DNA of 64,000 nt from Fulvivirga sediminis (lineage in GTDB: Bacteria > Bacteroidota > Bacteroidia > Cytophagales > Cyclobacteriaceae): assembly GCF_016757215.1 (NCBI RefSeq), contig NZ_JAESIY010000006.1:328729-392728 (forward strand), given 5' to 3'. The translations under genes were made by a program, and so were the position numbers. The notes beneath the pieces are model-generated. The model was given only the letters and a program-made list of their open reading frames with translations. It was not told the DNA's origin and made no database searches. Shown here piece by piece: positions 18,801 to 28,006 of this stretch; position 1 is the first letter of the stretch; each line of letters starts with the position of its first letter.

Positions 18801-20413
18801 GCCAGTTGCCAGGCCACAAAGTAGATGACTGGATCGGAAAAGTAAGACACTCTACTCCTGGTGTTGGGCTTATTTCCCCTCCTCCACACCATGATATTTA
18901 TTCCATAGAGGATCTTGCTCAGCTGATCTTTGATTTAAAGAATGCCAATAGAAACGCAAGAATAAACGTAAAACTAGTATCAGAAGCTGGAGTAGGTACG
19001 GTAGCAGCTGGCGTAAGCAAAGCTAACGCTGATGTAGTGCTTATTTCAGGAGCTGATGGGGGTACAGGAGCCTCTCCTTTGAGCTCTATCCGCCATGCAG
19101 GTTTACCTTGGGAGCTTGGTTTAGCTGAGGCTCACCAAACCTTGGTAAAGAATGATTTAAGAAGCCGTATCACCGTACAAACTGATGGGCAGCTCAGAAC
19201 AGGTAGAGACTTGGCCATAGCTACGCTTCTCGGAGCAGAAGAATGGGGAATATCTACGGCTGCATTAGTAGTGGAAGGGTGTATCATGATGAGAAAATGC
19301 CATCTTAACACCTGCCCAGTAGGTATAGCTACTCAAAATAAAGATTTAAGAAAGCTATTCACCGGAGACCCTGACCATGTAGTAAATTTCTTCACCTTCT
19401 TAGCTGAAGATTTGAGACAAATTATGGCACAACTCGGTTTCAGAACCATTAATGAAATGGTAGGCCAAACCGATGTATTAAAGGTGAGAAGCAACGTTAA
19501 TCACTGGAAATACAAGAGTCTTGATCTAACGCCTATTCTATTTAAAGAAAGCATACCTGATCACGTAGGAATTTACAAACAAGTAGAACAGGATCATGAA
19601 CTAGACATGGTGCTAGATTGGGAACTTGTTAAGGCTGCCCAACCTGCCTTAGAAAACAAGACCAAAGTAAGCAAAGACTTCCCTATTAAAAACACTGATC
19701 GTGCAGTAGGAGCTATTCTATCTAATGAAATCAGTAAAATATATAAGGGCGAAGGGCTGCCAGATGGCACTCTGGAATTTAAATTCAGAGGGTCAGCAGG
19801 ACAGAGCTTCGGAGCCTTTTTAACCTCGGGAGTTCACTTTAACTTGGAAGGAGAATCGAATGACTACTTCGGTAAGGGAATGTGTGGCGGTCATCTTTCT
19901 GTATACCCAGATCATACTTCAACTATTGTAGCTGAAGAGAATATAATTATTGGTAACGTGGCCTTTTATGGAGCCACTAAGGGTGAGGCCTATATTAGAG
20001 GTATGGCCGGAGAGCGCTTCTGTGTGAGAAACTCTGGAGTAAACGTAGTGGTAGAAGGAGTAGGAGATCATGCTTGTGAATACATGACAGGTGGGCACGT
20101 AGTAGTACTAGGTCCTACGGGTAAAAACTTTGCCGCAGGTATGAGTGGTGGTATTGCTTATGTCTATGACAAAGACAGTTCATTTGATAAGCTGTGCAAC
20201 AAGGGCATGGTTGGCATCGATCCACTTGAAGAGGATGACCAAGATTTTTTAAGAAAAATGCTAGAAAACCACATTAAAAATACCGGAAGTGCGGTAGCAC
20301 AAAAAGTATTAGAAAACTGGGTGGGTGAGCTTAGCAAGTTTGTTAAAGTTATTCCTCACGATTACAAAAAAGTTTTATTAAAAAGAAAAGAATCACTAAA
20401 AGTGGCTGTATAA
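15896..20413 (+). CDS. gltB: Glutamate synthase, large (alpha) subunit
   Basis: GltB makes two glutamates from glutamine and 2-oxoglutarate. The 1505-residue chain has an N-terminal glutamine amidotransferase domain whose catalytic cysteine (Cys21 in HDACGIGCIANI) becomes N-terminal after removal of a short propeptide. A central domain follows, then the FMN-binding synthase domain (ISGADGGTGASPLSSIRHAG), the 3Fe-4S cysteines CIMMRKCHLNTC, and the C-terminal GXGXG beta-helix domain. A second ATG at 15902 is an equally good start. gltD follows after one base, so the two subunits are cotranscribed. The 215-base leader has only imperfect promoter matches. Confidence 0.97.
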   Translation: MLMKSDQQRGLYTPELEHDACGIGCIANIDGSKSSTIVQDAIDMLENMEHRGGTGSDPETGDGAGILIQIPHDFLAKECSEHGFELPEAGKYGAGMIFFPVNPAVRNECRTIFEKHAEEMGFILLGYRSVPVNHNIPGSGARKVEPVIEQIFLKHKDEDITTDALERKLFVLRNHTTHYIGHHVKGNNHDFYVPSLSSKTMVYKGQLRTNQLRPYYYDLQNEHVTSALAIIHSRFSTNTFPNWKLAQPFRYIAHNGEINTIRGNVTKMKSKEAMMKSTLFSDEELKMLLPITNPAHSDSANFDALVEMLVLSGRSLPHVMMMMVPEAWEDNELMDADRKAFYKYHASLMEPWDGPAALVFTDGKQIGATLDRNGLRPSRYCITKDGRLVVSSETGALIVKPENVVSNGRMQPGKMLLVDLEKGEVVYDDEVKSQVSKKSPYDKWIKDHRTKLRLIPQPAKVEIGYNKETLDLRQKAFGYTKEDLKVILGPMAVSGTEPIGSMGADTPLAVLSDQSQHISSYFKQLFAQVSNPPIDPIRERMVMSLFTRVGESLNILEETPEHTKQIHISQPVLLNSDLQKFKNLANFGFDYQVINSVFLADGEAGRLEQGLDAICEAAEKAVRAGKKVLIISDRAVDKEHAPIPSLLATGAIHQHLVKNKIRTKAGLVVEAGDVRETHHFATIIGYGASAINPYLALESIKELHEDNLLEQNITEEEAVGNYQKAIGYGLLKVLSKMGISTLQSYQSAQIFEALGLSKKVIDRCFKGTISRIDGLDFDGLAIEVLARHRGAYYANTKTLETGGVYQWKRRGERHTFNPETIHLLQHSTKTNNFDLYKKYAQKINDQTRDALTLRGLLDFKSRNSIPIEEVEPKEEIFKRFATGAMSFGSISHEAHTTLAIAMNRIGAKSNSGEGGEDEIRFERKENGDWERSAIKQVASGRFGVTSYYLSNADELQIKMAQGAKPGEGGQLPGHKVDDWIGKVRHSTPGVGLISPPPHHDIYSIEDLAQLIFDLKNANRNARINVKLVSEAGVGTVAAGVSKANADVVLISGADGGTGASPLSSIRHAGLPWELGLAEAHQTLVKNDLRSRITVQTDGQLRTGRDLAIATLLGAEEWGISTAALVVEGCIMMRKCHLNTCPVGIATQNKDLRKLFTGDPDHVVNFFTFLAEDLRQIMAQLGFRTINEMVGQTDVLKVRSNVNHWKYKSLDLTPILFKESIPDHVGIYKQVEQDHELDMVLDWELVKAAQPALENKTKVSKDFPIKNTDRAVGAILSNEISKIYKGEGLPDGTLEFKFRGSAGQSFGAFLTSGVHFNLEGESNDYFGKGMCGGHLSVYPDHTSTIVAEENIIIGNVAFYGATKGEAYIRGMAGERFCVRNSGVNVVVEGVGDHACEYMTGGHVVVLGPTGKNFAAGMSGGIAYVYDKDSSFDKLCNKGMVGIDPLEEDDQDFLRKMLENHIKNTGSAVAQKVLENWVGELSKFVKVIPHDYKKVLLKRKESLKVAV

Positions 20414-20414
20414 T

Positions 20415-21878
20415 ATGGGACAAAAAGACGGATTTTTACAATACGACAGAGAGCTGCCATCATCAAGAGACCCTCAAAAAAGGATTAATGATTACAAAGA
20501 AATCTACGAGGAGTTTCCTGAAAATAAGACTAAGCAGCAAGCGGCACGTTGCATGGATTGTGGCATCCCTTTTTGTCATAGCGGCTGTCCGCTAGGAAAT
20601 ATTATTCCTGAATTTAATGACGCCGTTTACAGAGAGCAGTGGGAAGAAGCAGTAGAAATACTTACTTCCACTAATAACTTCCCTGAATTTACAGGTAGAA
20701 TATGTCCTGCTCCTTGTGAAGCAAGTTGCGTATTAGGCATCAATAAACCGCCTGTAGCTATAGAGCACATAGAAAAAACTATTGCTGAAAAGGCTTATGA
20801 ATTAGGTTATATAAAGCCACAACCTCCAGAGGAAAGAACCGGTAAAACAGTGGCGGTAATAGGCTCTGGACCTGCAGGCCTGGCAGCAGCAGCACAGCTC
20901 AATAAGGCTGGCCATTTAGTTACCGTATTTGAAAGGGCTGACAGAGTAGGCGGTTTACTTAGGTATGGAATCCCTGATTTCAAATTAGAAAAATGGGTAA
21001 TAGACCGAAGAGTAGAGGTAATGGAGCAAGAAGGCATCACCTTCAAAACCAACAGCTTCATTGGCACTGATATTCCTGCTTCTGAGCTAGAAAGCAACTT
21101 TGATGCGGTGGTAATATGTGCGGGTTCTACTCACCCTAGAGATCTTCCAATACCAGGTAGAGAATTGGAAGGTGTCCATTTTGCCATGGACTTCCTCACC
21201 CGACAAAACAAAGAAGTAGCCGGGGATGAAGTAAATGACAAAATTACTGCTAAAGATAAAAATGTACTTGTTATAGGAGGTGGAGATACCGGCTCTGACT
21301 GTATTGGAACATCAAACAGGCATGGGGCTAAATCTGTAATGCAAATAGAGCTACTTACCAAGCCCTTGACACACAGAACGGATAAAGACCCCTGGCCTCT
21401 ATGGCCAATGACGCTCAGAACTTCTTCTTCTCATGAAGAGGGAGCTGATAGAAAGTGGGCTATATTAACAAAAGAGTTTATTGGCAATAATGGCAAGTTA
21501 GAAAAAGTAAAGCTAGTAGACATAGAATGGAATTCTGGTGAGGACGGAAGACCTTCTTTTAACGAAATAGAAGGGACTGAACGAGAAATACCATGCGAAC
21601 TAGCGCTCTTGGCTATAGGCTTTTTAGCTCCTGAAAATAAGTTACTAGAGGCTTTTGAAATAGAGAAAGACCCTCGGGGAAATGCCCAAACCAGAGGCTA
21701 CCAAACTAACAAAAGTAATGTGTTTGCTGCAGGAGATGCACGCAGAGGCCAATCTTTAGTAGTGTGGGCTATCTCAGAAGGAAGAGAGGCCGCTATAGCC
21801 GTAGATAGCTATTTAATGGGAGAAAGCAAGCTCGAAGCCAAAGATGATTCGTTCCTGAATATTGCTGTAGAAAAATAA
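20415..21878 (+). CDS. gltD: Glutamate synthase, small (beta) subunit
   Basis: GltD supplies electrons from NAD(P)H through FAD and iron-sulfur clusters to GltB. The 487-residue protein has two cysteine groups near the N-terminus for 4Fe-4S clusters (CMDCGIPFCHSGCPLG and CPAPCEASC). An FAD-binding GSGPAGLAAA motif follows, then a second nucleotide-binding GGGDTGSDCIG, and the C-terminal AAGDARRGQSLVVWAISEGR. It starts one base after the gltB stop. Together they form the complete heterodimer used for ammonia assimilation with glutamine synthetase, which is not in this window. Confidence 0.97.
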   Translation: MGQKDGFLQYDRELPSSRDPQKRINDYKEIYEEFPENKTKQQAARCMDCGIPFCHSGCPLGNIIPEFNDAVYREQWEEAVEILTSTNNFPEFTGRICPAPCEASCVLGINKPPVAIEHIEKTIAEKAYELGYIKPQPPEERTGKTVAVIGSGPAGLAAAAQLNKAGHLVTVFERADRVGGLLRYGIPDFKLEKWVIDRRVEVMEQEGITFKTNSFIGTDIPASELESNFDAVVICAGSTHPRDLPIPGRELEGVHFAMDFLTRQNKEVAGDEVNDKITAKDKNVLVIGGGDTGSDCIGTSNRHGAKSVMQIELLTKPLTHRTDKDPWPLWPMTLRTSSSHEEGADRKWAILTKEFIGNNGKLEKVKLVDIEWNSGEDGRPSFNEIEGTEREIPCELALLAIGFLAPENKLLEAFEIEKDPRGNAQTRGYQTNKSNVFAAGDARRGQSLVVWAISEGREAAIAVDSYLMGESKLEAKDDSFLNIAVEK

Positions 21879-21946
21879 TTTTTCAGGAAAAGGCTAATTG
21901 CTCGTTTAACTTGTTAAATTTTGCAGTTTATTCATTACTATTCAAA

Positions 21947-22408
21947 ATGGAACAGCAAATTAGCTTAAAGAAAAAACTATACGACCACTGCGTGAACTTT
22001 GTAGATCAGAGGATAAAGAATGCCAAAGAAGCTATGGAGTCTGCGCAGGAGGCCGCTAACGATGAGACTAAAAGCTCGGCTGGAGACAAGTATGAAACCG
22101 GAAGAGAAATGATGCAACAAGAGATGGAGAACAACGCCATTCAATTGGCTGAAGCTCAAAAATTGAAAGAAATAATCCTAAGCATTAATCCGGCAAGATC
22201 TTATAAAACAGCACAGTCAGGCAGCCTTGTAACTACAAACCATGGTAGTTTTTATATTGCCATTGGTGCTGGCAAAATAGTATTAGATGGCAAAGAGTAT
22301 TTTGCTATAGCGCCATCTTCGCCCTTAGGCATGCAGCTCATCGACAAATCAAAAGGAGATTCCTTTGAGCTTAACACCAGAAAGTTCATCATTGAAGACA
22401 TTCTTTAA
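21947..22408 (+). CDS. GreA/GreB-family transcription elongation factor-like protein
   Basis: From the ATG at 21947 the protein has about 153 residues. A charged helical N-terminal half (coiled-coil character, many Glu, Gln, Lys) is followed by a C-terminal domain with IAPSSPLGMQLIDKSKGDSF. That matches the FKBP-like C-terminal domain of Gre factors, with the SPLG motif. Gre proteins bind the RNA polymerase secondary channel and rescue backtracked complexes. The N-terminal hairpin differs from classic GreA, so it may be a Gre-like regulator rather than a true cleavage factor. A TTG-initiated extension from 21911 is unlikely. A strong terminator follows. Confidence 0.8.
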   Translation: MEQQISLKKKLYDHCVNFVDQRIKNAKEAMESAQEAANDETKSSAGDKYETGREMMQQEMENNAIQLAEAQKLKEIILSINPARSYKTAQSGSLVTTNHGSFYIAIGAGKIVLDGKEYFAIAPSSPLGMQLIDKSKGDSFELNTRKFIIEDIL

Positions 22409-22410
22409 TA

Positions 22411-22437
22411 AAAGGCCGCTAAAAATAGCGGCCTTTT
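22411..22437. terminator. Bidirectional terminator after the Gre-like gene
   Basis: aaaggccgct, loop, agcggccttttt forms a 10-bp GC-rich hairpin with a T run. It lies between convergent genes and probably also stops transcripts from the beta-helix gene on the minus strand. Confidence 0.9.
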
Positions 22438-22487
22438 TAATCTATTCACTTGCTCGTCTCGAACTAGAATTTACTAACAGCTCCCCC

Positions 22488-24212
22488 TTATTTAATACTT
22501 ATCTTCTTACTCAGAACCTTTCCCTGATCATTAATAAGTACTATATAAGTGCCTGACTCCAGAAAAATAACATCTAACTGAGTAGAAACAGAAAATATTT
22601 TAGCTGAGCTAAGCAGCCTACCATTTACATCAAATATCTGATAAAAGGCAGCATCTGAAGGCTCCTCAGCTAATTGCAAGTTTAAGGTGTTTTGAGTTGG
22701 GTTAGGATAAATACTAAATTCTTCCGTTTTGAGCATTTCCTCGTTCAAATTAACTTTTGCCAGTTTTGAGTTAACAGCGATAGGATCAAACCTGAACATC
22801 TGATTCGTATGATTACTCAAGCATTCCATTTGAACAATATTAGCGCCATCCTCACTAGTGCCATTCTTAACGTCAATACAATTACCTTTTAACTTCGATT
22901 TAATACGTACCCAGCCCCCACTTCCGGCATTTGAAAAATAGAATTGCTGATTAGCATCACCTTCATATTTGTAAACTCCTACATTTGAATTTTCATCAGA
23001 TCTCACTGATACATACATGGCACTATTGAGGTCCGTTACAGGATGAAAGCTCCAAAATCCATCCCCTCTATCTCGAGCTAACCATTGCTGAGAATCAGCC
23101 TCCAAGAAACTGCCCTGCTCAACATTAGCATTATTTACTGATTCAGAATTAAACAGCTCTATTGATTTGCTCTCATCATGTCTCGGGGTAATTCTATACA
23201 CCTGACCGTCAGCAATGCCACTACCACAAGCATTACATTGCGCCTCACTTAAATTAACAGAGCAATTTTTTGTACGAACAAACTGCACATTAGGATTTCC
23301 ATTACTTACACTACCGCTAAGCACATGTGTATTGGTAGCATCTTCTAAAAATATTCCCTGACTGGTGCTATTAGCAATATCTACCCAATCTATAGTACAG
23401 TCATGACTCCCTGATACGCTAAAAAATCCTCTACCCGAATTTCTTGAATAAACACCCTTCACGTGAGTGGATCCGTTATCATTAGCCACTCTAAATGTTG
23501 CATATCCCCCTCCATAACAATTATAGTTGCCTGTAACAACTCCTACACTACAATTTTGAGACTCGTTTAATAGTAAACCACAACCACCTGTATTCGTGAC
23601 TGTTACATCACCAATAGACACCCCATTTAAACCATAAGTTTCTATACCATGTCCCTTGCTACCATTAACAGTGGTAGTACCATTGATGGTAAGATTAGAA
23701 GCTGGTGCAGTAGATGCATCTACTCTTATTCCCAAGCCCACAGGGTTATTTTTATCCAAGTCCATGGTAATATTGGTAAGAGTTACATCTGAGCACCCTC
23801 TGAACCAAATGCCATACCTGGGGCTACCCGTAACTTTTAAGTTCATCAATGTAATACCATCCTTTTTGTCTGCATGTACAGCCACGGCCAGGTCTCCATT
23901 ACTGTTACAATTGACAGTGTGATTATGAAAATCTAACGTTTGTCCTTCTAATGGCCTAATAGCATATACTTTACCACCATCATCGCCAGAATCTCCCGAA
24001 TTTCTAATATGTATTGTAGCGCCATTACCTGCTCTTGAGCAAGCAGCATTTACAGCATCAAACATACGCACGCCTGTATAAACAGTGCTTCCATTAACCC
24101 TTGCAGACCACGTGTTACCCGAACGAGTAACCTCCCCCTGAGCAAATACATGCATGAGGGCTATTGAATAACAGAAAATAAATAAGAATGAATTTTTACT
24201 AAATAATTTCAT
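22488..24212 (-). CDS. Secreted right-handed beta-helix protein with ricin-type lectin domain and T9SS tail
   Basis: The ATG at 24212 (a GTG precedes it) gives a signal peptide ending VFAQ. Residues about 90-320 are parallel beta-helix rungs of the kind found in pectate lyases and polysaccharide-binding proteins (repeated Asn- and Gly-rich turns such as LTLINGTT-like rungs). Residues about 340-480 form a ricin-type beta-trefoil with QQW/QQF-type repeats (DSQQWLARD, ANQQFYF, NQMFRFD). The last 80 residues are a T9SS type A sorting domain starting YPNPTQNTLNLQ. It probably binds or cleaves a plant or algal polysaccharide; I cannot name catalytic residues. It lies downstream of the dual-lyase gene, separated by a terminator. 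Confidence 0.85.
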   Translation of the reverse strand: MKLFSKNSFLFIFCYSIALMHVFAQGEVTRSGNTWSARVNGSTVYTGVRMFDAVNAACSRAGNGATIHIRNSGDSGDDGGKVYAIRPLEGQTLDFHNHTVNCNSNGDLAVAVHADKKDGITLMNLKVTGSPRYGIWFRGCSDVTLTNITMDLDKNNPVGLGIRVDASTAPASNLTINGTTTVNGSKGHGIETYGLNGVSIGDVTVTNTGGCGLLLNESQNCSVGVVTGNYNCYGGGYATFRVANDNGSTHVKGVYSRNSGRGFFSVSGSHDCTIDWVDIANSTSQGIFLEDATNTHVLSGSVSNGNPNVQFVRTKNCSVNLSEAQCNACGSGIADGQVYRITPRHDESKSIELFNSESVNNANVEQGSFLEADSQQWLARDRGDGFWSFHPVTDLNSAMYVSVRSDENSNVGVYKYEGDANQQFYFSNAGSGGWVRIKSKLKGNCIDVKNGTSEDGANIVQMECLSNHTNQMFRFDPIAVNSKLAKVNLNEEMLKTEEFSIYPNPTQNTLNLQLAEEPSDAAFYQIFDVNGRLLSSAKIFSVSTQLDVIFLESGTYIVLINDQGKVLSKKISIK

Positions 24213-24289
24213 CACAATTTAGATTTATAAACAAAAAATAGTAATTCTCAACCTGCATCAACCTGACGCATATTATTTGCTATCAAAGA

Positions 24290-24323
24290 AAAAAAGGACC
24301 CATTTACGGGCCCTCTTTCTACT
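24290..24323 (-). terminator. Terminator after the dual pectate lyase gene
   Basis: On the minus strand AGGGCCC, loop, GGGTCCT followed by a T run forms a 7-bp hairpin with one G-U pair. It lies about 26 bases after the stop of the 1086-residue gene, which suggests the downstream beta-helix gene is transcribed separately. Confidence 0.6.
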
Positions 24324-24348
24324 TATATAACTAAAAAAAACCTACAAT

Positions 24349-27300
24349 TTATCGAACTATAGACAGTCTCTTTTTAGCCGCATTTCGCGGTGTACTCAAT
24401 ATATAAGTATATATTCCAGCCGGAAGATTTCCTCTATGGAAAGTAATCTCATTCAGCCCTCGGCTACAGTCTTTATGCTCTAACTTATACACTTCATTGC
24501 CCATCATATCATACACAATCAAGCTAACAGGCTCATCTTCATCAAGGTGGAATTGAATACTAGTTTTTACAGAAAATGGATTAGGGTAGTTATTCTCTAC
24601 TTCAAAACCTGCTGCACTCATAACAACGTCCTTATGAGATTCCACATTGGCAATAACAGCATTACTATTTATCGAAATATCTATTTTACCTACACCCACC
24701 TGAGAAGGCAGTGCCCTTGCTAAGGTACTTGCTGATTCCATTTGATACTCATAAGGTAAATTCCACCAGTCACATCCTGTTTGTGAAATTATTGGTGCTC
24801 CGGTATCTCCGGTTAACAAATTACCCAACTGACAGATATACCCATTAGGTAAACCACTTACAGGAAACTTATCTGTGGTCATAGAAATATCTACATCATT
24901 ATAATGATTATTTTCTACCAAGGCATGAGCACCTACCCTTGCGGCTAAACCATAGTCACTAATTTTATCAAAATAGTTATTATACATGTGTATAGCTCCA
25001 TATCTCAAGCTAGGGTTACGCCCATAAGTGTTGTAAAAATAATTATGATGGTAAGTAATTCTCATCTGGCGATCTTGCTCCTTCTGACCTGAATTATTAG
25101 TATGCCCTATCAAAGAAGTTTTCATGTGGTCATGGATGTAGCACCAAGACACGGTTACAAAGCGAGACCCTTTCTTGATATCTAGTAATCCGTCATAAGT
25201 ATCTACTCCTATGCCAGGCCCAATCTTACTATGAAGCTCTAAGTGGTCTACCCAAACATGGCTACACTCATCAATAGTTAAAGCATCATTAGGATAAAAT
25301 ACTTCATGTATTTTTAGGTTTCTAACTATTACATTATCATAATTTCTGATGTTGAGACCTACATTTTCTAATTCAGCGCCATCTCCTAAACCAAGAATAG
25401 AAATATTCGCTCCATGCTTAATAGTAACAACGGTACTTTTTGAACTACTAATTTTACCGCTTAAATAGGCTATCTGCGGTGCAGTTTCTTTCTCACGAGA
25501 AGAAGCCCAATCTTCTAGCTCTTTTAAAGAAGAAATAACAACTACACTACCTCCTGCACCACCTGTAGTGGTCTGATATCCATCACCAGCCACAGTAGCA
25601 TAACCGGCCATTCTGTAATCTTCTGCGCTAATTCTGAAGAGATCAGTTGCATTTTCAACAACCACACTTTCACTATTTTTGGCAGAACAATTGGCAAAAC
25701 TAGCACCAGGCCCCGTCACCTCAATCCAATCAATATCTGCAAATTCTCCATTTTCAGCAGTAGTTAGACTTAGCTCATTCACTCCTTCATTTAAAGAAAT
25801 AGTAGTTGATATAGTCACAAAAGTCTCCTTATCTTTTGTTTTAGGAAATGTCAAATCTCTTACAGGCTGACCATTATGAGCCACAATAGCTTGAGTATGT
25901 GCACTATTTCCCCCATTAGTATATCTCCAGGTAAGCGTGTATTGACCGGAGGGTGCCGCGTTAACCTTCCAAACTATTGATTTATCAGCTGAGTTTGATA
26001 AGTTAATTGCTGAGCCATTATCAGCGTTATCATAATTTTTAAGGCTTCCATCATAATCACAAAGACCTTGTGCACTACTGTGTGTATCTTCTATTCTCAC
26101 GGTAGTTTCAGGTTCACCGCCTCCTCCATTATCTGCACTCTCAAAAGTGGCTGTAATAGTTTTATCAGAGGTCATAGTAACAGAGGCTGTGTTTGCAGAA
26201 CCAGAAATTGCTCCAGACCAACCGACAAAAGTATAGCCAGAGTTCGCAGTAGCAGTTAAAGTTACGCTTTCACCATTTTCATAATCACTTTTATTTGGGC
26301 TAACGGAAATACTACCGCCCGTAGAAGGTGAAGCCTGCAGTGTTAGTTTATATGTTTCAGGATCTGGGTCTGGCGAGGTAGTTCCACCATACTCCAATGC
26401 GCCTAGGTCTGGAGCCGAACCATTATACTTAATTCCCGAAGATCTAACGCCGGCATTTATCAAATCACTATTAGCAGCCAAAGACAAAAACCCATTGGAA
26501 GTAGGGTTATTATCAGGGCCGGGAGTTAAAGTAACAAAGTCAGAGCTACCTACAGAATATGGCCATGAATCCTTATTATCAAATACATTAGGAGCAGAAG
26601 TGTCACCTCTCAGACGGTCATTGGAAGTCGATCTATAAGAAAGGTTATTTTTAAATATGTGCGATGCCCCATCTCTGGTATGAAAGTTATACTCTTTATT
26701 ATTATAAGAAGTACAATTAGTAAATTCAATACTTCCAATATTACTATTGTCAGTAAAGCCATGCTTCCCATTGTTATAGGCAATACACCTACGCACAATA
26801 TGATTTATCTTGATCCCTGAACCACCTAGTTTAAATCCATTTTTATCTCCTCCTCCAGAAGAGCCCCCTCCTGTGAGTATCCCATTATTGTGAGCAATAC
26901 AGCCTTCTAATGTAATAATACCAATTGGTCCGGTTTCTGGCTTAGCGTACAAATCCCAACCATCATCGATATTATGATGTGATACACAGTTTCTGAAGAC
27001 ATTACCTACACCTACAGTAAGTTTTGCGGCAAAGCCATCTGCATCTTCATTTCTAGAATCGCGGTTATCATAGGCCTCACAATCTAAAATGAGGTTATTA
27101 GAAGGCCATTGACTTATTGAGTTATCAGAACTACTAAATCTACTAATCTGTAGACCTGTATCATGGTTGGCTCGGAAGATACAGCCTTCTAATACGTTAT
27201 TACTACCTGATAGTAGCATACCGTTATCACCAGCTTCTTCTATAATAATGTTTTTGAAATGCCAATAATCTCCATCTAACACAATACCCCTGTTAGAATC

Positions 27301-27609
27301 ATTTTCTGACATAGATGAAAAGTTAAGTACAGGAACTTCTCCATTATAAGCCAATACGCTTATAACAGATCCTGATCGTCCACTTTTCAAAATTTTAATA
27401 GTTGATGAATAACGATAAGTACCTCCTCTCATGTAGATCCTATCTCCCGCATTAGCTAAATCTATAGCATCATCTAAACTATATAAAGGATTACTCTGAC
27501 TACCAGAACCTGAGTCTCTACCATTAGGAGATACATAAATATCCATAGCCTGCACACTCATAAAGCCAATACAAAAAATGAGCGCTAAAAACGTAAAAAT
27601 ACTTTTCAT
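24349..27609 (-). CDS. Secreted multidomain pectate lyase (PL9-like plus PL1) with T9SS tail
   Basis: The 1086-residue protein has a signal peptide, then a right-handed beta-helix starting DIYVSPNGRDSGSG and running to about residue 405, resembling PL9 pectate lyases. Next come an InlB-type B repeat (about 415-490; SPNKSDYENGESVTLTATA), a CBM6/35-like carbohydrate-binding module (about 500-635), and a full PL1 pectate lyase domain (about 650-940). The PL1 motifs are present: VWVDHLEL, DGLLDIKKGSRFVTVSWCY and GRNPSLRYG, with Arg864 and Arg869 of the RxPxxR motif. A T9SS type A tail (NNYPNPFSVKTSIQF) closes it. PL enzymes split polygalacturonate by beta-elimination. The protein should be exported and anchored or released by PorU. 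Confidence 0.9.
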   Translation of the reverse strand: MKSIFTFLALIFCIGFMSVQAMDIYVSPNGRDSGSGSQSNPLYSLDDAIDLANAGDRIYMRGGTYRYSSTIKILKSGRSGSVISVLAYNGEVPVLNFSSMSENDSNRGIVLDGDYWHFKNIIIEEAGDNGMLLSGSNNVLEGCIFRANHDTGLQISRFSSSDNSISQWPSNNLILDCEAYDNRDSRNEDADGFAAKLTVGVGNVFRNCVSHHNIDDGWDLYAKPETGPIGIITLEGCIAHNNGILTGGGSSGGGDKNGFKLGGSGIKINHIVRRCIAYNNGKHGFTDNSNIGSIEFTNCTSYNNKEYNFHTRDGASHIFKNNLSYRSTSNDRLRGDTSAPNVFDNKDSWPYSVGSSDFVTLTPGPDNNPTSNGFLSLAANSDLINAGVRSSGIKYNGSAPDLGALEYGGTTSPDPDPETYKLTLQASPSTGGSISVSPNKSDYENGESVTLTATANSGYTFVGWSGAISGSANTASVTMTSDKTITATFESADNGGGGEPETTVRIEDTHSSAQGLCDYDGSLKNYDNADNGSAINLSNSADKSIVWKVNAAPSGQYTLTWRYTNGGNSAHTQAIVAHNGQPVRDLTFPKTKDKETFVTISTTISLNEGVNELSLTTAENGEFADIDWIEVTGPGASFANCSAKNSESVVVENATDLFRISAEDYRMAGYATVAGDGYQTTTGGAGGSVVVISSLKELEDWASSREKETAPQIAYLSGKISSSKSTVVTIKHGANISILGLGDGAELENVGLNIRNYDNVIVRNLKIHEVFYPNDALTIDECSHVWVDHLELHSKIGPGIGVDTYDGLLDIKKGSRFVTVSWCYIHDHMKTSLIGHTNNSGQKEQDRQMRITYHHNYFYNTYGRNPSLRYGAIHMYNNYFDKISDYGLAARVGAHALVENNHYNDVDISMTTDKFPVSGLPNGYICQLGNLLTGDTGAPIISQTGCDWWNLPYEYQMESASTLARALPSQVGVGKIDISINSNAVIANVESHKDVVMSAAGFEVENNYPNPFSVKTSIQFHLDEDEPVSLIVYDMMGNEVYKLEHKDCSRGLNEITFHRGNLPAGIYTYILSTPRNAAKKRLSIVR

Positions 27610-28006
27610 AAAATTGGTTGAACATAAATTAACTAATACAAAAAACTATAGAGCCAACTACAGATATTGGTTGTTAATTATAAAAAAGCGCAAGTGATTG
27701 TTTTTTTTAAATAGAGGGAACTAGAAAGGCCCTCAAACTCATAGCAGACCGCAAGTCAGAAGGCTCGGACTTGCGAGAAATAAAGGTAAATAAACATGGT
27801 ATAAGAATTTAGGTTGATTTGTTTGCAAGATACTAAATCAATTTAGCGAGCATCGCAATATGTAATAAAAACCGATTTATTAACCTTAAAAAATAGCAGT
27901 ACACGTCTCCTATCACTTTATTGGGATAATGTCCTTTCTTCACAAAAAGAAAAATGGAGTAAGGATTAATTAAATAAGAGTAGTTTTCACACTTATTGGT
28001 AGCTTA
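27610..28006. other. Intergenic region upstream of the dual pectate lyase gene
   Basis: This 397-base gap carries the promoter region of the minus-strand lyase gene at its left part. An 8-bp inverted repeat (cgcaagtc at 27750-27757 and gacttgcg at 27768-27775) could be an operator or RNA hairpin. It lacks a T run and so is not an obvious terminator. No ORF, RNA gene or clean TAnnTTTG box was found. Confidence 0.5.

Noticed and set aside
22365..22556. Plus-strand ORF of 63 residues after the Gre-like gene
   Set aside because: It crosses the terminator hairpin and the end of the opposite-strand gene, and looks like random translation.
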